Source: Teratosphaeria epicoccoides (Eukaryota; Ascomycota; Dothideomycetes; Mycosphaerellales; Teratosphaeriaceae). From it: 64,000 nucleotides of DNA. Within the stretch, counting starts at the first letter, position 1, and each line of letters starts with the position of its first letter. The position numbers were made by a program, and so were the translations under genes. Where the stretch lies: NCBI GenBank assembly GCA_021401465.1, contig JADDMT010000001.1, forward strand, positions 372,001 to 436,000, written 5' to 3'. This document shows positions 11,228 through 21,754 of this stretch, piece by piece. The notes below the pieces were generated by a model, which was not told where the DNA came from, did not search any database, and saw only the letters and a program-made list of their open reading frames with translations.

Positions 11228-11305
11228 GTGAGTATTATTGTCTGCTGGAAGCACGACTTCCTGCGACTCTTCGCAATGACTTCTTAACTTTCTTTCATCT
11301 TCCAG
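11228..11305 (+). other. Probable 5'-UTR intron
   Basis: GTGAGT at 11228 and a pyrimidine-rich TCTTCCAG ending at 11305 delimit a 78-nt intron-like segment with a TTAAC-type branch element. It lies about 270 nt upstream of the ATG of the downstream membrane-protein gene. Only the splice signals are seen; transcription is inferred. Confidence 0.4.
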
Positions 11306-11578
11306 CAGTATCTTCTCCGTACCCGTTCCAACGTACCACAGCTGTTGACCGGCTCAGACCCCAACGACACTCTCCCTAGAACCAGCAACGACGAATCAGA
11401 GCTGCCGGACAGCCAACGAATAAAATTGAGCAACCGCGACCTACATGTTCCTTCGACTGTGGCCAACGAAGAAGTACGCATCCTAGAGCCTCTTGAGACA
11501 GAGACTATACTGATACAGACCCACAGACTGCTCTACATTCCCTACGAGAATCGCCGCCTCGAAGAGAAGACGTCCAAG

Positions 11579-12644
11579 ATGACACTCTCGCCCAAGAACT
11601 TGGCCGGTCCAGGCTACATCATCCTCAATTGCATCCGCGGCATGAACATCATCGGCCTTCTCGCGGTCGTCGCAGCCAGTGTTGTCATGCTCGTCAAGAC
11701 GTCGGTTTCATCGAAGTTCTTCTTTTTCGATGCGGTCACTCATGTCTTGACCGCGATCATGGGCAGTAAGATGGTCCATACCCTCTCTTTGGCAACAGTA
11801 GCTGACATTGACAGTGTTCCTCATGGCATCAGAGATGTCTCTCTTCCGCGGCTATTTCGCGCGCAACTGGCCTTTGCTGAGCCCAGCCCACGGCTTTGTC
11901 TCACTGGCAATGACCATGATCATTCTGGGTATCAACATGCTGGGCAATCTCAACAAGGCTGCCACGAGCCAGAAGTCACTCGGCATGCCGTTCTGGCGTA
12001 TCGTCATTGCATCCGGCATTGTGATCTTCATCCTCGGCTTTATCAACCTGATCGCCAGCTACGTCTTCCGCGACCGCATGAATGGCATCACGGCCCGTCA
12101 AGTCCGTGCTCACGGGGCAGTCGCCATCCACAAGACACCGAGGACGAGCAGTACGAGTCACGGCACACCACCTGCACCTCAGCTTGCGCAGTCGTACATC
12201 CCAAATCCGGTCAACCCGCCATCGCCGCAGAAAAGGTTTCCAGCCTTCCGCATCCTGACTTCCGAGCGTCGAGACTCCACTTCCAACCTTCCATCCTACC
12301 ACAGTAACAACTCCTCGCCAGTCAAGTCGACCAAGGAGAGTTACGAAGTCGACACCGCACCCGTCTCGCCTTCCAGCAAGTACAGCCGCACGACGAACTG
12401 CACCAAGAAAGTTTTCAGCTGGATGGGTAGGCGCGATCGCAATTCGCTAGCTCCACCGCTGCCGCTGAACGTCTCGCACACAACGACTGCGCAGCGTGGC
12501 TTGAATGGAGAGAAGGAGGTGGAGATCTCGGCGCCGATGGGTGTGAACCCGCAGTTTGCACATCTGGTGCAGAGACCTGACAGTGCGCTTCACCCATCCA
12601 GGACAGGAGAGAGCACAGCGTTCAGGTGGAGGGCGAACGTGTAG
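11579..12644 (+). CDS. Fungal DUF7598-like four-helix membrane protein
   Basis: Exons 11579-11765 and 11815-12644, joined over a 49-nt intron, give 338 residues. The N-terminal half holds four hydrophobic segments at roughly residues 20-40, 46-68, 84-104 and 119-140, with conserved phrases GPGYIILN, VVAASVVMLVKT, FFFFDAVTHVLTAI and YFARNWPLLS typical of an ascomycete-only integral membrane family. The C-terminal half is a hydrophilic, Ser/Pro-rich cytosolic tail with many potential phosphorylation sites. The ATG at 11579 was preferred because it gives the family N terminus; the frame stays open further upstream but without an ATG. Function is unknown; family assignment is from recall of the conserved blocks. 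Confidence 0.75.
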
Positions 12645-12835
12645 TTTGCTAGTCGCTGCAGGCATGAGCATTGCTCATGGCGGTGAGGGTGTATTTCTTG
12701 TCATTCGCATGAGCAATTTCACAGCACGCGCACGATACCCAGACGCTCGTTGCATGCAACCCTAGTGGCAAAGTGGCGACAGCGCCTCACGACTTTCGTA
12801 CTCTCATAGTAGTCAATCAATTCAGACTTCAGACC

Positions 12836-13789
12836 TCAACTCACCTTCTTGTCCCCAATGTCTAAATTCAACCTGTCCTCCACCACTGTCACAATATGCT
12901 CCCATTTGTGCATCGCACCAGATCCCGTATCTCCACAAGCCAGTACCTTCTCCACCGGCCTCAATACCTCAAACCACCCACCATTGCTCACCGCCCAGTC
13001 CACCTCCAGGCGCTTCAAGTGCTCGGCAGTCAGAGGATGGTGCCACATAGCTGTGTTCATCGCTGGCGCCACAATGATGCCTTTTTTGCCTCCTCCCGCA
13101 GCTTCTGAACCGGTGTACGGCAGAGGTATCCCAGGCCGTGCAGGGTCTAGAATGCCAATGGCGTCCCAAGCGCGGACTACAGATGTGACCAAGTTGTCTG
13201 AAAGACCTTGCGCGATTTTGGCAAGTGAATTCGCTGACAAAGGTGCGATGAGCATGAGATCGGCCCAGCGGCGTAACTCAATGTGCAGAATGTTGTCGCC
13301 GCGGACCCAGGGCTTGCGCCACTCGTCGTGGTCGAAGTAAATGCCGTCGACGTTGGCGGAGCTCGCGATCTCTTCTAGAGAAGGCTGTTCCGGAGATTGG
13401 GCCTGCAGGAACTCTGAGGCTGATCTGGACAGAAGTATCCGGATGGAGAGATTTCTATGCCTTGACAATGCTAGGACTATATTCGAGATTTTGATCGTTG
13501 CGACGGAGCCAGTGGCTGCCAGTAAGAGATGATGTTTGCCATCATCAATGTGATCGGCGGCTCTGAGAAGCGGGCCCAGATCATTTTTGTGATCTCTTGA
13601 TCTTGATCGCGACTGATGGAAGAAATGGAGGACAAAGAAGAAGCCAATTCCGCAGGCGGCGCCGACCAGGCTAGACGATAGTATGATGGTAGGCTCAGTT
13701 GAGTACGGATTGACTGTTGGCCAGCTCATTACCGGGCAGTCATCTGTGTGCCTTCCAAGTTGAGCATGGCCAGCGAAGGAAGAAGGCAT
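12836..13789 (-). CDS. Phosphopantothenoylcysteine decarboxylase (HFCD flavoprotein)
   Basis: Read as one exon this gives 317 residues. It should decarboxylate 4'-phosphopantothenoyl-cysteine in coenzyme A synthesis using bound FMN. HFCD-family signatures are clear: LLLAATGSVATIK (FMN loop), ILHIELRRWAD with the catalytic His, PLSANSLAKIAQGLSDNL, PAMNTAMWHHPLT and the substrate-clamp CGDTGSGAM. In yeast, related Sis2/Vhs3/Cab3 also regulate Ppz1 phosphatase, but no acidic tail typical of those is present. The N-terminal 65 residues include a hydrophobic run that may not be real: 13732-13613 begins with GTAATG and ends with a pyrimidine tract plus CATCAG, a 120-nt in-frame candidate intron whose removal would give 277 residues and no membrane segment. 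Confidence 0.85.
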   Translation of the reverse strand: MPSSFAGHAQLGRHTDDCPVMSWPTVNPYSTEPTIILSSSLVGAACGIGFFFVLHFFHQSRSRSRDHKNDLGPLLRAADHIDDGKHHLLLAATGSVATIKISNIVLALSRHRNLSIRILLSRSASEFLQAQSPEQPSLEEIASSANVDGIYFDHDEWRKPWVRGDNILHIELRRWADLMLIAPLSANSLAKIAQGLSDNLVTSVVRAWDAIGILDPARPGIPLPYTGSEAAGGGKKGIIVAPAMNTAMWHHPLTAEHLKRLEVDWAVSNGGWFEVLRPVEKVLACGDTGSGAMHKWEHIVTVVEDRLNLDIGDKKVS

Positions 13790-13918
13790 GTAGGTAAGTG
13801 AATGGTGAGCATTTGAGATTTTGGGCGCAAACTCAAGATCTTACGTCATCAAACTCGACTTAGAAATATGCAATCGCGAATTGGCCATCGACCACGTTAC
13901 AATGATAATCACAGCACC

Positions 13919-14506
13919 ATGTTCTCACGACAAGCGTTCTCGGCGGTACGACTATATCGTTGAAGTAAGGTATATTGTTGCTCACATTAACCCAGGTCGC
14001 CGGCTCCACCCTCTGCCCCCGCCGCAATCCCCTCCTCTCCCCAAGATTCGCCGCCCTCCAGCGCTCCTTCCTATCCAGTGAGACGCGCAGCGCAATCGAC
14101 AAAGCCGTCGCAACCGCACCTGTAGTACTATTCATGAAAGGCACACCGGAGACACCACAGTGTGGGTTCAGCAGGGCCAGCATACAGATCCTTGGGCTGC
14201 AGGGAGTAGATCCGGGCAAATTCACAGCTTTTAATGTTTTGGAGGATGAGGAGCTGAGAAGTGGTATGTGTAGAGGCATGGAAACCACAAGCTCCGCTGC
14301 AAAGTGCTGACGATGTCGTTTTTGCAGGCATCAAGGAGTACTCAGACTGGCCCACCATTCCGCAATTATATGTCGACAAGGAATTCGTCGGGGGTACAGA
14401 TATCATGATGTCGATGCATCAGGATGGTAGTTTGGCGAAGTTGCTGGAGGAGAAGGACGTGCTGGTCCCTGCTGAGCCTTCAGATGCTAGCTCAACGAGC
14501 TCGTAG
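13919..14506 (+). CDS. GRX5: Mitochondrial monothiol glutaredoxin (Grx5 type)
   Basis: Three exons, 13919-13945, 13996-14263 and 14328-14506, with introns of 50 and 64 nt, give 157 residues. The protein should transfer Fe-S clusters in the mitochondrial matrix. Residues 1-40 are rich in Arg, Ser and Ala and lack acids, as expected of a matrix presequence. The catalytic site is the monothiol CGFS motif in TPETPQCGFS, followed by the cis-Pro segment WPTIPQLYVDKEFVGGTDI and the glutathione-binding GG. The 27-nt first exon was chosen because it is the only nearby ATG that splices in frame to the presequence. The short C-terminal Ser-rich tail is usual for fungal Grx5. Confidence 0.92.
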
Positions 14507-14933
14507 GAGAGGCGAGCAGGTGCGGCTGTATGATCAGAATACCCTCCATTGTGTATATAATTCAAACTGTGGACGACTCCACGGCGCCTGGCTCACGATT
14601 CAACTGGGGCACGATTCTGACCTTTCGCTAATTCTTCAGTGAGCTTGATTACCGCGCAGCGAGGTCTGGACAGATTCCCTCAAAAGAGCCGGCATTGGCT
14701 TCGTGCTTGACAAACTGCTGAGTAGCTCATGGTCATGCTAATCTGGGCCACCTAACCCACAGCTATATCCTTTACAAGCTCATCAATCATCTGCATGTCA
14801 TTATATGTATGAAATTAGTGAGCCGTACTTGCACAGATCCGAATTTGTATATCTATCTATCGCACAATCGCACAATCGCACCACTTGATTCTTCCAGACT
14901 TTTACAATCAAATACAGATTCATACGACCGGAT
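14507..14933. other. Intergenic region
   Basis: About 430 bp between two genes on the same strand; nothing beyond probable 3' and 5' untranslated sequence was seen. Confidence 0.4.
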
Positions 14934-15944
14934 ATGGACATCCTCAAATTCGCCATGGACGCAATGCAGCTCAACGATAACCGGCACTTAGACAGCCTAC
15001 CACCCGAGCTTCTGATCGAAGTGCTCTCACACTTACGAGTGCGAGACATCCTGACCATGCGGCGCCTCAACAAAGGTTACAACAACTTCTTAAAAGTCTT
15101 CCAAAACCACCTCGCCGACCGGCTTATAGCCAAAGCACATCATCGCCTTGCCACCGATATCCGCGACCTGGACTTCCATGCCGTCGGCATATTCACAGCC
15201 GCCCGAAACTACCTCAGAGTCTGCAAAACACATCTTTACCCCAGCTTCAACAACCTCGATGCGATAGGCGAGCTGAACAATTTAGGTTTATACTACACCA
15301 TGCAGAACCCAAGCCCCTGGCGCAAGAAATCCTTTGACGATCATCTGAACATCTTCACTCACCGGCAACTGCCAGTTGGCTACGCCGCCGAGCTCTTCAT
15401 GGAGGAGATGCTGCTGCGAATGAGCGCAGTCTGGCGCTTGGCGATCTCCGATCGGCGGGTCCCAGCCATGAGTATGCTGCTGATGCGCCACGCCAGCGTC
15501 GTTTGCTTTGGGGACGATCGGGACGTTCTCGGTAGCTTGCTTGAAGCGGCTTTAGCTGCTGATGGCGAAAGGGCGTTTGAGGACATACATCCAGTCGCGG
15601 GTGCGGATAGTTCTGTGCGGATTTGTGAAGTCGATGCTATGCTTCATCGGCATGCGCGGAGTTATTCGACGATGCCGAATGCAAAAGCGCATTTCTGGAA
15701 ATGGAAGAAGGAGGCATTTGAAGTGCTTGGACTGCCGCAGACTCCTAAGGCGAAAGGGGTCTGGCCGACATTTGTGTGGCCAACGGATTATTCGAGGAGG
15801 GAGAAGAAGTTGAGAAGTTGGGAGCTGTTATGCGATTGGCTCAACATCGGCCGGAGGCCGAGTAGGATGCAGATGGTGGCTGTGCTTGAGGATGCGAGTC
15901 TTGGGCTGAAGAGTGACGGGAAGGACATTCGGTATGAGGACTGA
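14934..15944 (+). CDS. F-box protein
   Basis: Single exon, 336 residues. An F-box is visible at about residues 18-58: LDSLPPELLIEVLSHLRVRD, followed by a mixed basic segment ending in NKGYNNFLK. The rest has no repeat signature such as WD40 or LRR and was not recognised. By family, the F-box should dock to Skp1 in an SCF ubiquitin ligase, with the C-terminal region selecting a substrate. A second in-frame ATG (residue 8) could also start the protein. Codon third positions shift from C-rich in the 5' part to G-rich in the 3' part, as in several neighbours. Confidence 0.75.
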   Translation: MDILKFAMDAMQLNDNRHLDSLPPELLIEVLSHLRVRDILTMRRLNKGYNNFLKVFQNHLADRLIAKAHHRLATDIRDLDFHAVGIFTAARNYLRVCKTHLYPSFNNLDAIGELNNLGLYYTMQNPSPWRKKSFDDHLNIFTHRQLPVGYAAELFMEEMLLRMSAVWRLAISDRRVPAMSMLLMRHASVVCFGDDRDVLGSLLEAALAADGERAFEDIHPVAGADSSVRICEVDAMLHRHARSYSTMPNAKAHFWKWKKEAFEVLGLPQTPKAKGVWPTFVWPTDYSRREKKLRSWELLCDWLNIGRRPSRMQMVAVLEDASLGLKSDGKDIRYED

Positions 15945-17189
15945 CTTTTGTTATGCTGAGAGAGTGTGGTCTTTCATGGAGGCCTACATCGGTGTGACCA
16001 AGATTCACTGGCTGAAGAGGACTTGAGGATGAGAAAGTGGCCTCTGGTGGCTGCATTTGCCAATTGTTGGTCAATCGATATTCGATCGGGCGGCCATATA
16101 ACAATTCGCATGCCTGACGAAATTGTCATCGAGCAGAAGTGGACACCATGGAACCAAGTTCTTCCGGCATGCGATAGGCCCATCACGATTTGATCTGTTA
16201 GACAGAGATGTCAGTCGCTGTCATCTGGCTTCCATTCCAGCCAATGCTCTCCAAACAGACCTGAAGTTGAGCAGAATTTAACCGTGGCGCCATTTCGAGC
16301 GCGGCGATATTCTTCGTGACCAACTTTGCCTCCGTAAACAGTTCGGAGCGCGGTCCTGGAGTCTGGAGTAAAACACATTCTCCAAAATCCCTCCGTACTC
16401 GACCATGTCTCCAAGCAATTTTCAGATTCGCCTTCCCAATGGATAGCCAAGCCTTGATCCACAGCTGCAAGAGCCTGCGTACCAGTGCTGCTACGGACTG
16501 ATGTTTTGCACAAAAAGCTTCATGGTCCCGCAGATCCACTGGAGGAATAGTGTCGCTCTCGCGTACGGCAGGACGATTATGTCCGGCAAGACCATCGCGT
16601 CGATGCCAACCTGGCGGACATTCGTCGGACTCGCAGTGGGAAGGCGGAAGTGGTACATATTTGAGCACTTCCGTACTCAAGGAGACCTGCAGGCGGACCC
16701 AGATCTTGATGACGAATCCCGTAAACAGTCGTTCACGAGTTGAGCCTGCCCTTCGATCATAATGTAACCAGACCAACCAGACTGAAGGTCCATTATGCAG
16801 ATGGTAATGTCTGTTGGCGTGAGCTTCGATGACACATGACATTGTCCCATGCTCCACGTGGTTCTGTACATAGATATTCATCAATGCCCCCAGCTTGGCC
16901 CCAGACGACGAGTAAGCTCGGTCGTCATGCAGCATATCCACTAGACCCCTTCAGGGCTGGCGTCAACACACAGCGAAGCGCAGCTTCCACGTTAATAATG
17001 TCTTGACCTTGGTCCTGATCTTTCACTGATCACCACAATACATTGCAGAGTACATACACCTGCGGATCAAATACACGTTGAGCACTCAGGATCCTGCCGC
17101 TGATCGGCCGCCAAAAGGGATTCGCCTACCGTGACCAGATTCATCGCCTTCATCGCATCCAAACAAAGCACAGCAGCGCAAACGCCAGC
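15945..17189. other. 1.2-kb gene-poor stretch
   Basis: No gene could be supported with confidence. A 247-codon minus-strand frame at 16198-16941 and an overlapping shorter frame at 16211-16513 are present, but neither shows a domain, and joining them into a spliced model was not convincing. Confidence 0.35.
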
Positions 17190-19394
17190 ATGGGTCGCAT
17201 GACGCGCGCGAAGGCTGCTGAGGTGGCGGAGAAGTTGCACATCGACGAGGACGCGCTTCTTGAACTTCCGATCGAGAGTGCAGAAGACGCCAACAAGACC
17301 GTGACGCCAAAGGAAGACGAGCGCATGCCTCTTGGCGAGATCGCCCCTAACAGCGGCGGCAGCAAGGACGAAGACAGCGAAGTCGCAGAGTTGAAGAAGT
17401 CAACGCGCGGGCGCAAAGCTGGCAGGAAGGGACGCAAGGCGGAGACGCACAACCAGGATCCGGCCGCCGACACGTCTACCCCGCTTGAGGACAGCGTCGA
17501 CGAAGCGCCGCATGTCGTAGAGAATAGTCGAGAGGTTACAATGTCACCACTAAGCGGCTCTGCTCCAAATAGCCCGAGACCGGATGTTGAATGTGGTAAG
17601 TATGGCTTCAGGTTTCTGGTCGGTAGTATGTTGCGCTAATGCAGGGATACAGCAGATGGGCAGCTTCACGACTCGGAACCACAACGCGCACAATCTCCAG
17701 AAGCGAGACTAACTCGTCGTCAACTGGCGAAGCAGGGGCAATTGGGAGACGACAAGGAGGCTTCCGTGTGCTCAAATGAGCAGACCGCCGCTGCGATCAT
17801 GGTGGAATCTGACGAGACACTGCACGTGAACGAGAAGACCGAGAAAGTAAACGAGGAACCACGAACGACACTGGATGCACCGGCATCGCCTCTGCCATCA
17901 GCAATGCCGAATGTTATCAAGTCACTTCGGAAAGATACGCCTGGCATGCGCTCAACCAGCAACAAGGAGAACGTTGAGCCAGCTGAGGCTATACTCTCCC
18001 CGAGAATGGGGAGCAATCATCGTCGAATCTCGACATACGACGCTTTGGAACAAGCCGTCGTGAACGCGAGCTCTCCAGCAACAGCTTCGACCCAGCCGTC
18101 CGATCAAGCCTTGTCGGTCGGCGAACAAGAGGTAACTGCAGCCAGGAGAGAGCACATCGAGCCAGAGCACACAGCGTCACCTACGAGGACCCAGCCGAAT
18201 TCTCCCACTCCAGTCATCGAGACTGCGAATGATGCTGCGGACCGGAAAATGGAGGTAAAAGAGCCAATCGTGAAAGAGGCGGAAGTCAAGGAAGAACAAC
18301 CGAGGAGGAGAACGACCAAGCCAGCTGCAGTAGTGAGGAGTACGAAGGCGAGCCAGGCCAGGATATCGATGGCGCATCCGGAGAAGACCGGCGCAGGCGT
18401 CGCAACCCGCTCGAGGCCCTCCAGCATCGTCGGTAGGCCAACGGGTAAGCTGACGAAGTCGACCCAAGCGGAAACGAGGGTGGCCTCGAGAGGTAAAAAG
18501 CTCATCGCTGGTACCACATCCGAAAATGATCAGCACAGGGAGAAAAAGGAAGCGGTCATCCCGCATAGCAAGCCGAGACCAATCTCCATATCTTTTCCCA
18601 CTCCGCCCCCACCATCGAAGTCAAAGAAGGCACCAACTTCGTCGACATTTCAATTGCCCGGCGAAGCTGTCGCTGCAAAGCTGAAAGCGGCTCGTGAAGC
18701 CAGATTGGCGAAAGAGGCCGAGGCCGCGCAGAAGAGCAAGGATGCACACAAAGAGGAAGCCAAGAAACCGGCATTCAAGGCGAGACCAGTCCCTGCGAGC
18801 TTGAAGCAGGCGCCTAGCGTGCGTCCAACAAATGCGAGCAAGGCTCGGGAAAGTCTGATGAGCAGTGTCAAGCCTGGTGCTGCTCCGCCAGTGGTTGGTG
18901 CTCACAGACGCGCTAGCAGCGTCGTCACATCTACACGCACCAGCTCATCGGTATCCAGACCTGCGATGTCGAAGCTTTCTGGTTCTGAGCAGCCGGTCAA
19001 AGTCGCCAAGCGCCCATCCACGGCCATGGCTGATATGAGCAAAGTGCGCGCATCGACCGCGTCCACAGACACCACTGCCAAACGTGTCCCTAGCACGGGC
19101 ACTGCGAAGGGCAAGGAAGTCTTCCACCGTGCTGCAGCGTCAAAGGCTGCGGCTGAAAGGGAGAAGAAGGAGAAAGAAGAAGCGGCCAAGAAGGCGAGGG
19201 CTGCCGCTGCAGAGCGCGGAAGGCAGTTGAGCAAGGAGTGGGCTGAAAAGCAACGGCTGAAGAAGCTGAGGCTGAAGCCAGAGGCGAAGAAGCACGATTC
19301 GGTGCAGAATCTTGGCGGTCCGGAGGTGGTTGCTGGTTTGCCTGGAAAAGACGGCGGCGTCCAGGCGGAGGCTGTGGTTGCTGAGATGGCTTGA
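17190..19394 (+). CDS. Low-complexity basic protein with KEN box and C-terminal coiled coil
   Basis: Exons 17190-17595 and 17653-19394 flank a 57-nt intron (GTAAGT donor, CTAAT branch, ACAG acceptor) and give 715 residues. The N terminus (MTRAKAAEVAEKLHIDEDAL) looks like a short conserved helix. The rest is mostly disordered, rich in Ala, Ser, Lys and Pro. A KEN sequence encoded at 17964-17972 sits in a Ser-rich, disordered setting typical of APC/C degrons. Residues about 560-690 form a highly charged Lys/Glu/Ala helix, probably coiled coil. No enzymatic domain is present. The composition would suit a nuclear or microtubule-associated protein, but that is only inference. Confidence 0.7.
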
Positions 19395-20067
19395 GATGGC
19401 TTGGACGCGAGGATATGATGATTGAAACGACATTCTTGTACTGAGAGCGGTGGCACTTGGGGAGACGCTGCTTGGGCTGGGATCGTTGAGAAGCTGGAAA
19501 TGGGTTTGGGTCATTAGTGTAGGAATGAGAATGCAGATATCACTTCGACGGCCAGATTGTACAGAGCCCGGACATGTCGGTGAGATGAATGTGGACTGAC
19601 CTGGGCCATGTGGTTCTTTCTTCTATTGAATTAATACAGTATTATCCATCTTATCACCACCGTTCAGGAGGTGACTCGGGGGCGACTCGCGGAAGTTTGA
19701 CGGGTTCGGCATGCCGAGCGCGAGCCGAGGTCGGTCGGGCGTGCATGTGGCGTGCATGGATGGGGTCCCACAGGCTGATCTGATATCATGATTACTGGCC
19801 AGCCCATTGGACAGCGGTATGCTGACGGTCAGAGAAGTTTGGTGGCGAGTGCAACCTGGAATCCAGATCTTCTCAGCATTATTTCTCGCCGCCGCCAAGT
19901 ACACATGGTGATCATCGCTCATTTGAGAGAGTTCAGGTGTGAGAGCATCTCCGCGTTCGAAAATCACAGAACAGCGCTGGGGTCTTTATAATAACTTCCA
20001 ACCCGCATACCGCATTCCCGTCGCCTGTCACTCCACACATCTCGCCACCAACATAGCCTCCCCCGCC
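19395..20067. other. Intergenic region, HEM2 promoter
   Basis: Nothing gene-like is supported. A TATA-like TATAATAA lies at about 19986, some 80 bp before the HEM2 start. Confidence 0.45.
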
Positions 20068-21231
20068 ATGTCCTTCTCCACACTCGTCAACGACCTCACC
20101 TACCGCGACTCCCACGCGCCCGCCGGCGCCCGTCCCTCGCCGACCTCCACCGCCAGCACCACCCGCCTCGACGACACCCGCAGCCAGATCTCCCGAGCGC
20201 GCAGCTATGCCTCCACCGCCGCGACTTCCGTCTCCATCTCTGGCGATATCGCGTCACAGCTCCACGGAGGCTACAGTCACCCACTGGCACGAGCATGGCA
20301 GGCGGAAAGGCAATTGACGAAGAGCATGCTCATCTACCCGCTGTTCATCACGGACAACCCAGACGAGATGGAGAGTATACCGAGTCTGCCCGGACAGAAA
20401 AGGATGGGGTTGAATCGGGTTGCGGAATTCTTGCGGCCGTTGGTGGCGAAGGGCTTGAAGAGCGTCATACTCTTCGGTGTCCCGCTGAACCCGTCTGCCA
20501 AGGATGCGTTGGGCACGGCGGCGGATGACCCGCAGGGACCTGTGATCTCGGCGATCAGGTTGCTGAGACGCGCGTACCCGCAGCTGTTCATTACGGCGGA
20601 TGTGTGCCTATGCGAGTACACCTCGCATGGGCACTGTGGTATTCTACACGAGGACGGGAGCCTGAACAACACTCTATCCGTGGACAGAGTCTCCGACGTG
20701 GCTATGGCCTACGCGGAAGCTGGCGCGCACTGCGTCGCTCCCTCCGACATGAACGACGGCCGCATCCGCGCCATCAAACTCAAGCTCATCGAAGCCAGCA
20801 TGGCGCACCGCGTCCTCCTCATGTCCTACTCGGCCAAATTCTCCGGATGCCTCTACGGCCCCTTCCGGGACGCTGCAGGCTCCTGCCCCTCCTTCGGCGA
20901 CAGGCGCTGCTACCAACTTCCCCCTGGTGGCCGCGGCCTCGCTCGACGAGCAATCCGTCGAGACATCGATGAGGGCGCGGATGTGATTATGGTGAAGCCT
21001 GCGACGCAGTATTTGGACATTATTAGTGATGCGAAGGAGATAGGGAAGGATATGCCGGTCGCGGCGTATCATGTTTCGGGGGAGTATGCGATGATTCATG
21101 CGGCGGCGAAGGCGGGGGTGTTTGATTTGAAGACGATGGCGTTTGAGGCTACCGAGGGGATTTTGAGGGCGGGGGCGACGATCATTGTGTCATATTTTAC
21201 GCCGGATTTTCTGGAGTGGTTGGATCATTAG
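20068..21231 (+). CDS. HEM2: Delta-aminolevulinic acid dehydratase (porphobilinogen synthase)
   Basis: Single exon, 387 residues. The enzyme condenses two 5-aminolevulinate molecules to porphobilinogen in cytosolic heme synthesis. The zinc-binding cysteines are present in CLCEYTSHGHC (180, 182, 190), and both active-site lysines are in place: K257 in LMSYSAKFSGCLYGPFRDAA and the Schiff-base K310 in DVIMVKPA. The substrate-binding loop (RRAIRRDIDEGAD) follows. The ATG at 20068 was chosen; the frame runs further upstream only from non-ATG codons. A Ser/Thr/Ala-rich stretch of about 60 residues precedes the catalytic fold and makes the protein longer than yeast Hem2 (342). Third-position base use changes from C-rich to G/T-rich near codon 300. 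Confidence 0.95.
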   Translation: MSFSTLVNDLTYRDSHAPAGARPSPTSTASTTRLDDTRSQISRARSYASTAATSVSISGDIASQLHGGYSHPLARAWQAERQLTKSMLIYPLFITDNPDEMESIPSLPGQKRMGLNRVAEFLRPLVAKGLKSVILFGVPLNPSAKDALGTAADDPQGPVISAIRLLRRAYPQLFITADVCLCEYTSHGHCGILHEDGSLNNTLSVDRVSDVAMAYAEAGAHCVAPSDMNDGRIRAIKLKLIEASMAHRVLLMSYSAKFSGCLYGPFRDAAGSCPSFGDRRCYQLPPGGRGLARRAIRRDIDEGADVIMVKPATQYLDIISDAKEIGKDMPVAAYHVSGEYAMIHAAAKAGVFDLKTMAFEATEGILRAGATIIVSYFTPDFLEWLDH

Positions 21232-21754
21232 GTGGGCGGGGCTTTGTGAAGGATTTGAGGTGTATGGGTTGGCGCGGTGCTTCGGCGTTGATGTTTATGT
21301 GTTGGGCAGAATGGGAGAGAGATGAGGGTAGTCCAGAACGACAGCTGCAAGTAGAGCGTTCTATACAGTCTCGTGGTCGACATCGATGTTGTTAGTGAAA
21401 CAAGCGGTTGACGACTGTCGACAACATAGCCTTTTTCTCGCTCGCGTGTTAACGTGAACGCCGAGCGACGGGAATAAGTACTCTCCAAATAGCTGGCTGC
21501 GATCCAGTTGCCATTATGCACTATCGAACCCATTCGTATCAGCATGACTCGCCCACCAGGTGTTAAGCCCAGGTGAAAGCCAGCAGCGGGCCCAACTCCG
21601 CGTACAGAAAGCCCGGCCCGAGGGGTCTCAACTCCCAACTGCACGCCCTGCACTGGCATTTTCCCCGGCCTCGCTTAGCACACCAACAAGTCAACGGACC
21701 CCAGGAACCACACAACCCATAGAACGGAAAGGAGACATCATTGCAACCCCTCCC
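21232..21754. other. Intergenic region
   Basis: About 520 bp between two plus-strand genes. An open frame in phase with the F-box gene extends into it from a non-ATG codon; it is not taken as coding. Confidence 0.4.

Noticed and set aside
16198..16941. Minus-strand frame of 247 codons, with an overlapping frame at 16211-16513
   Set aside because: No domain was recognised and no convincing intron joins the two frames. It may be a relic or chance.
21560..21754. N-terminal extension of the F-box protein
   Set aside because: The extension has no supporting ATG-based family N terminus; the F-box begins exactly at the ATG at 21755.
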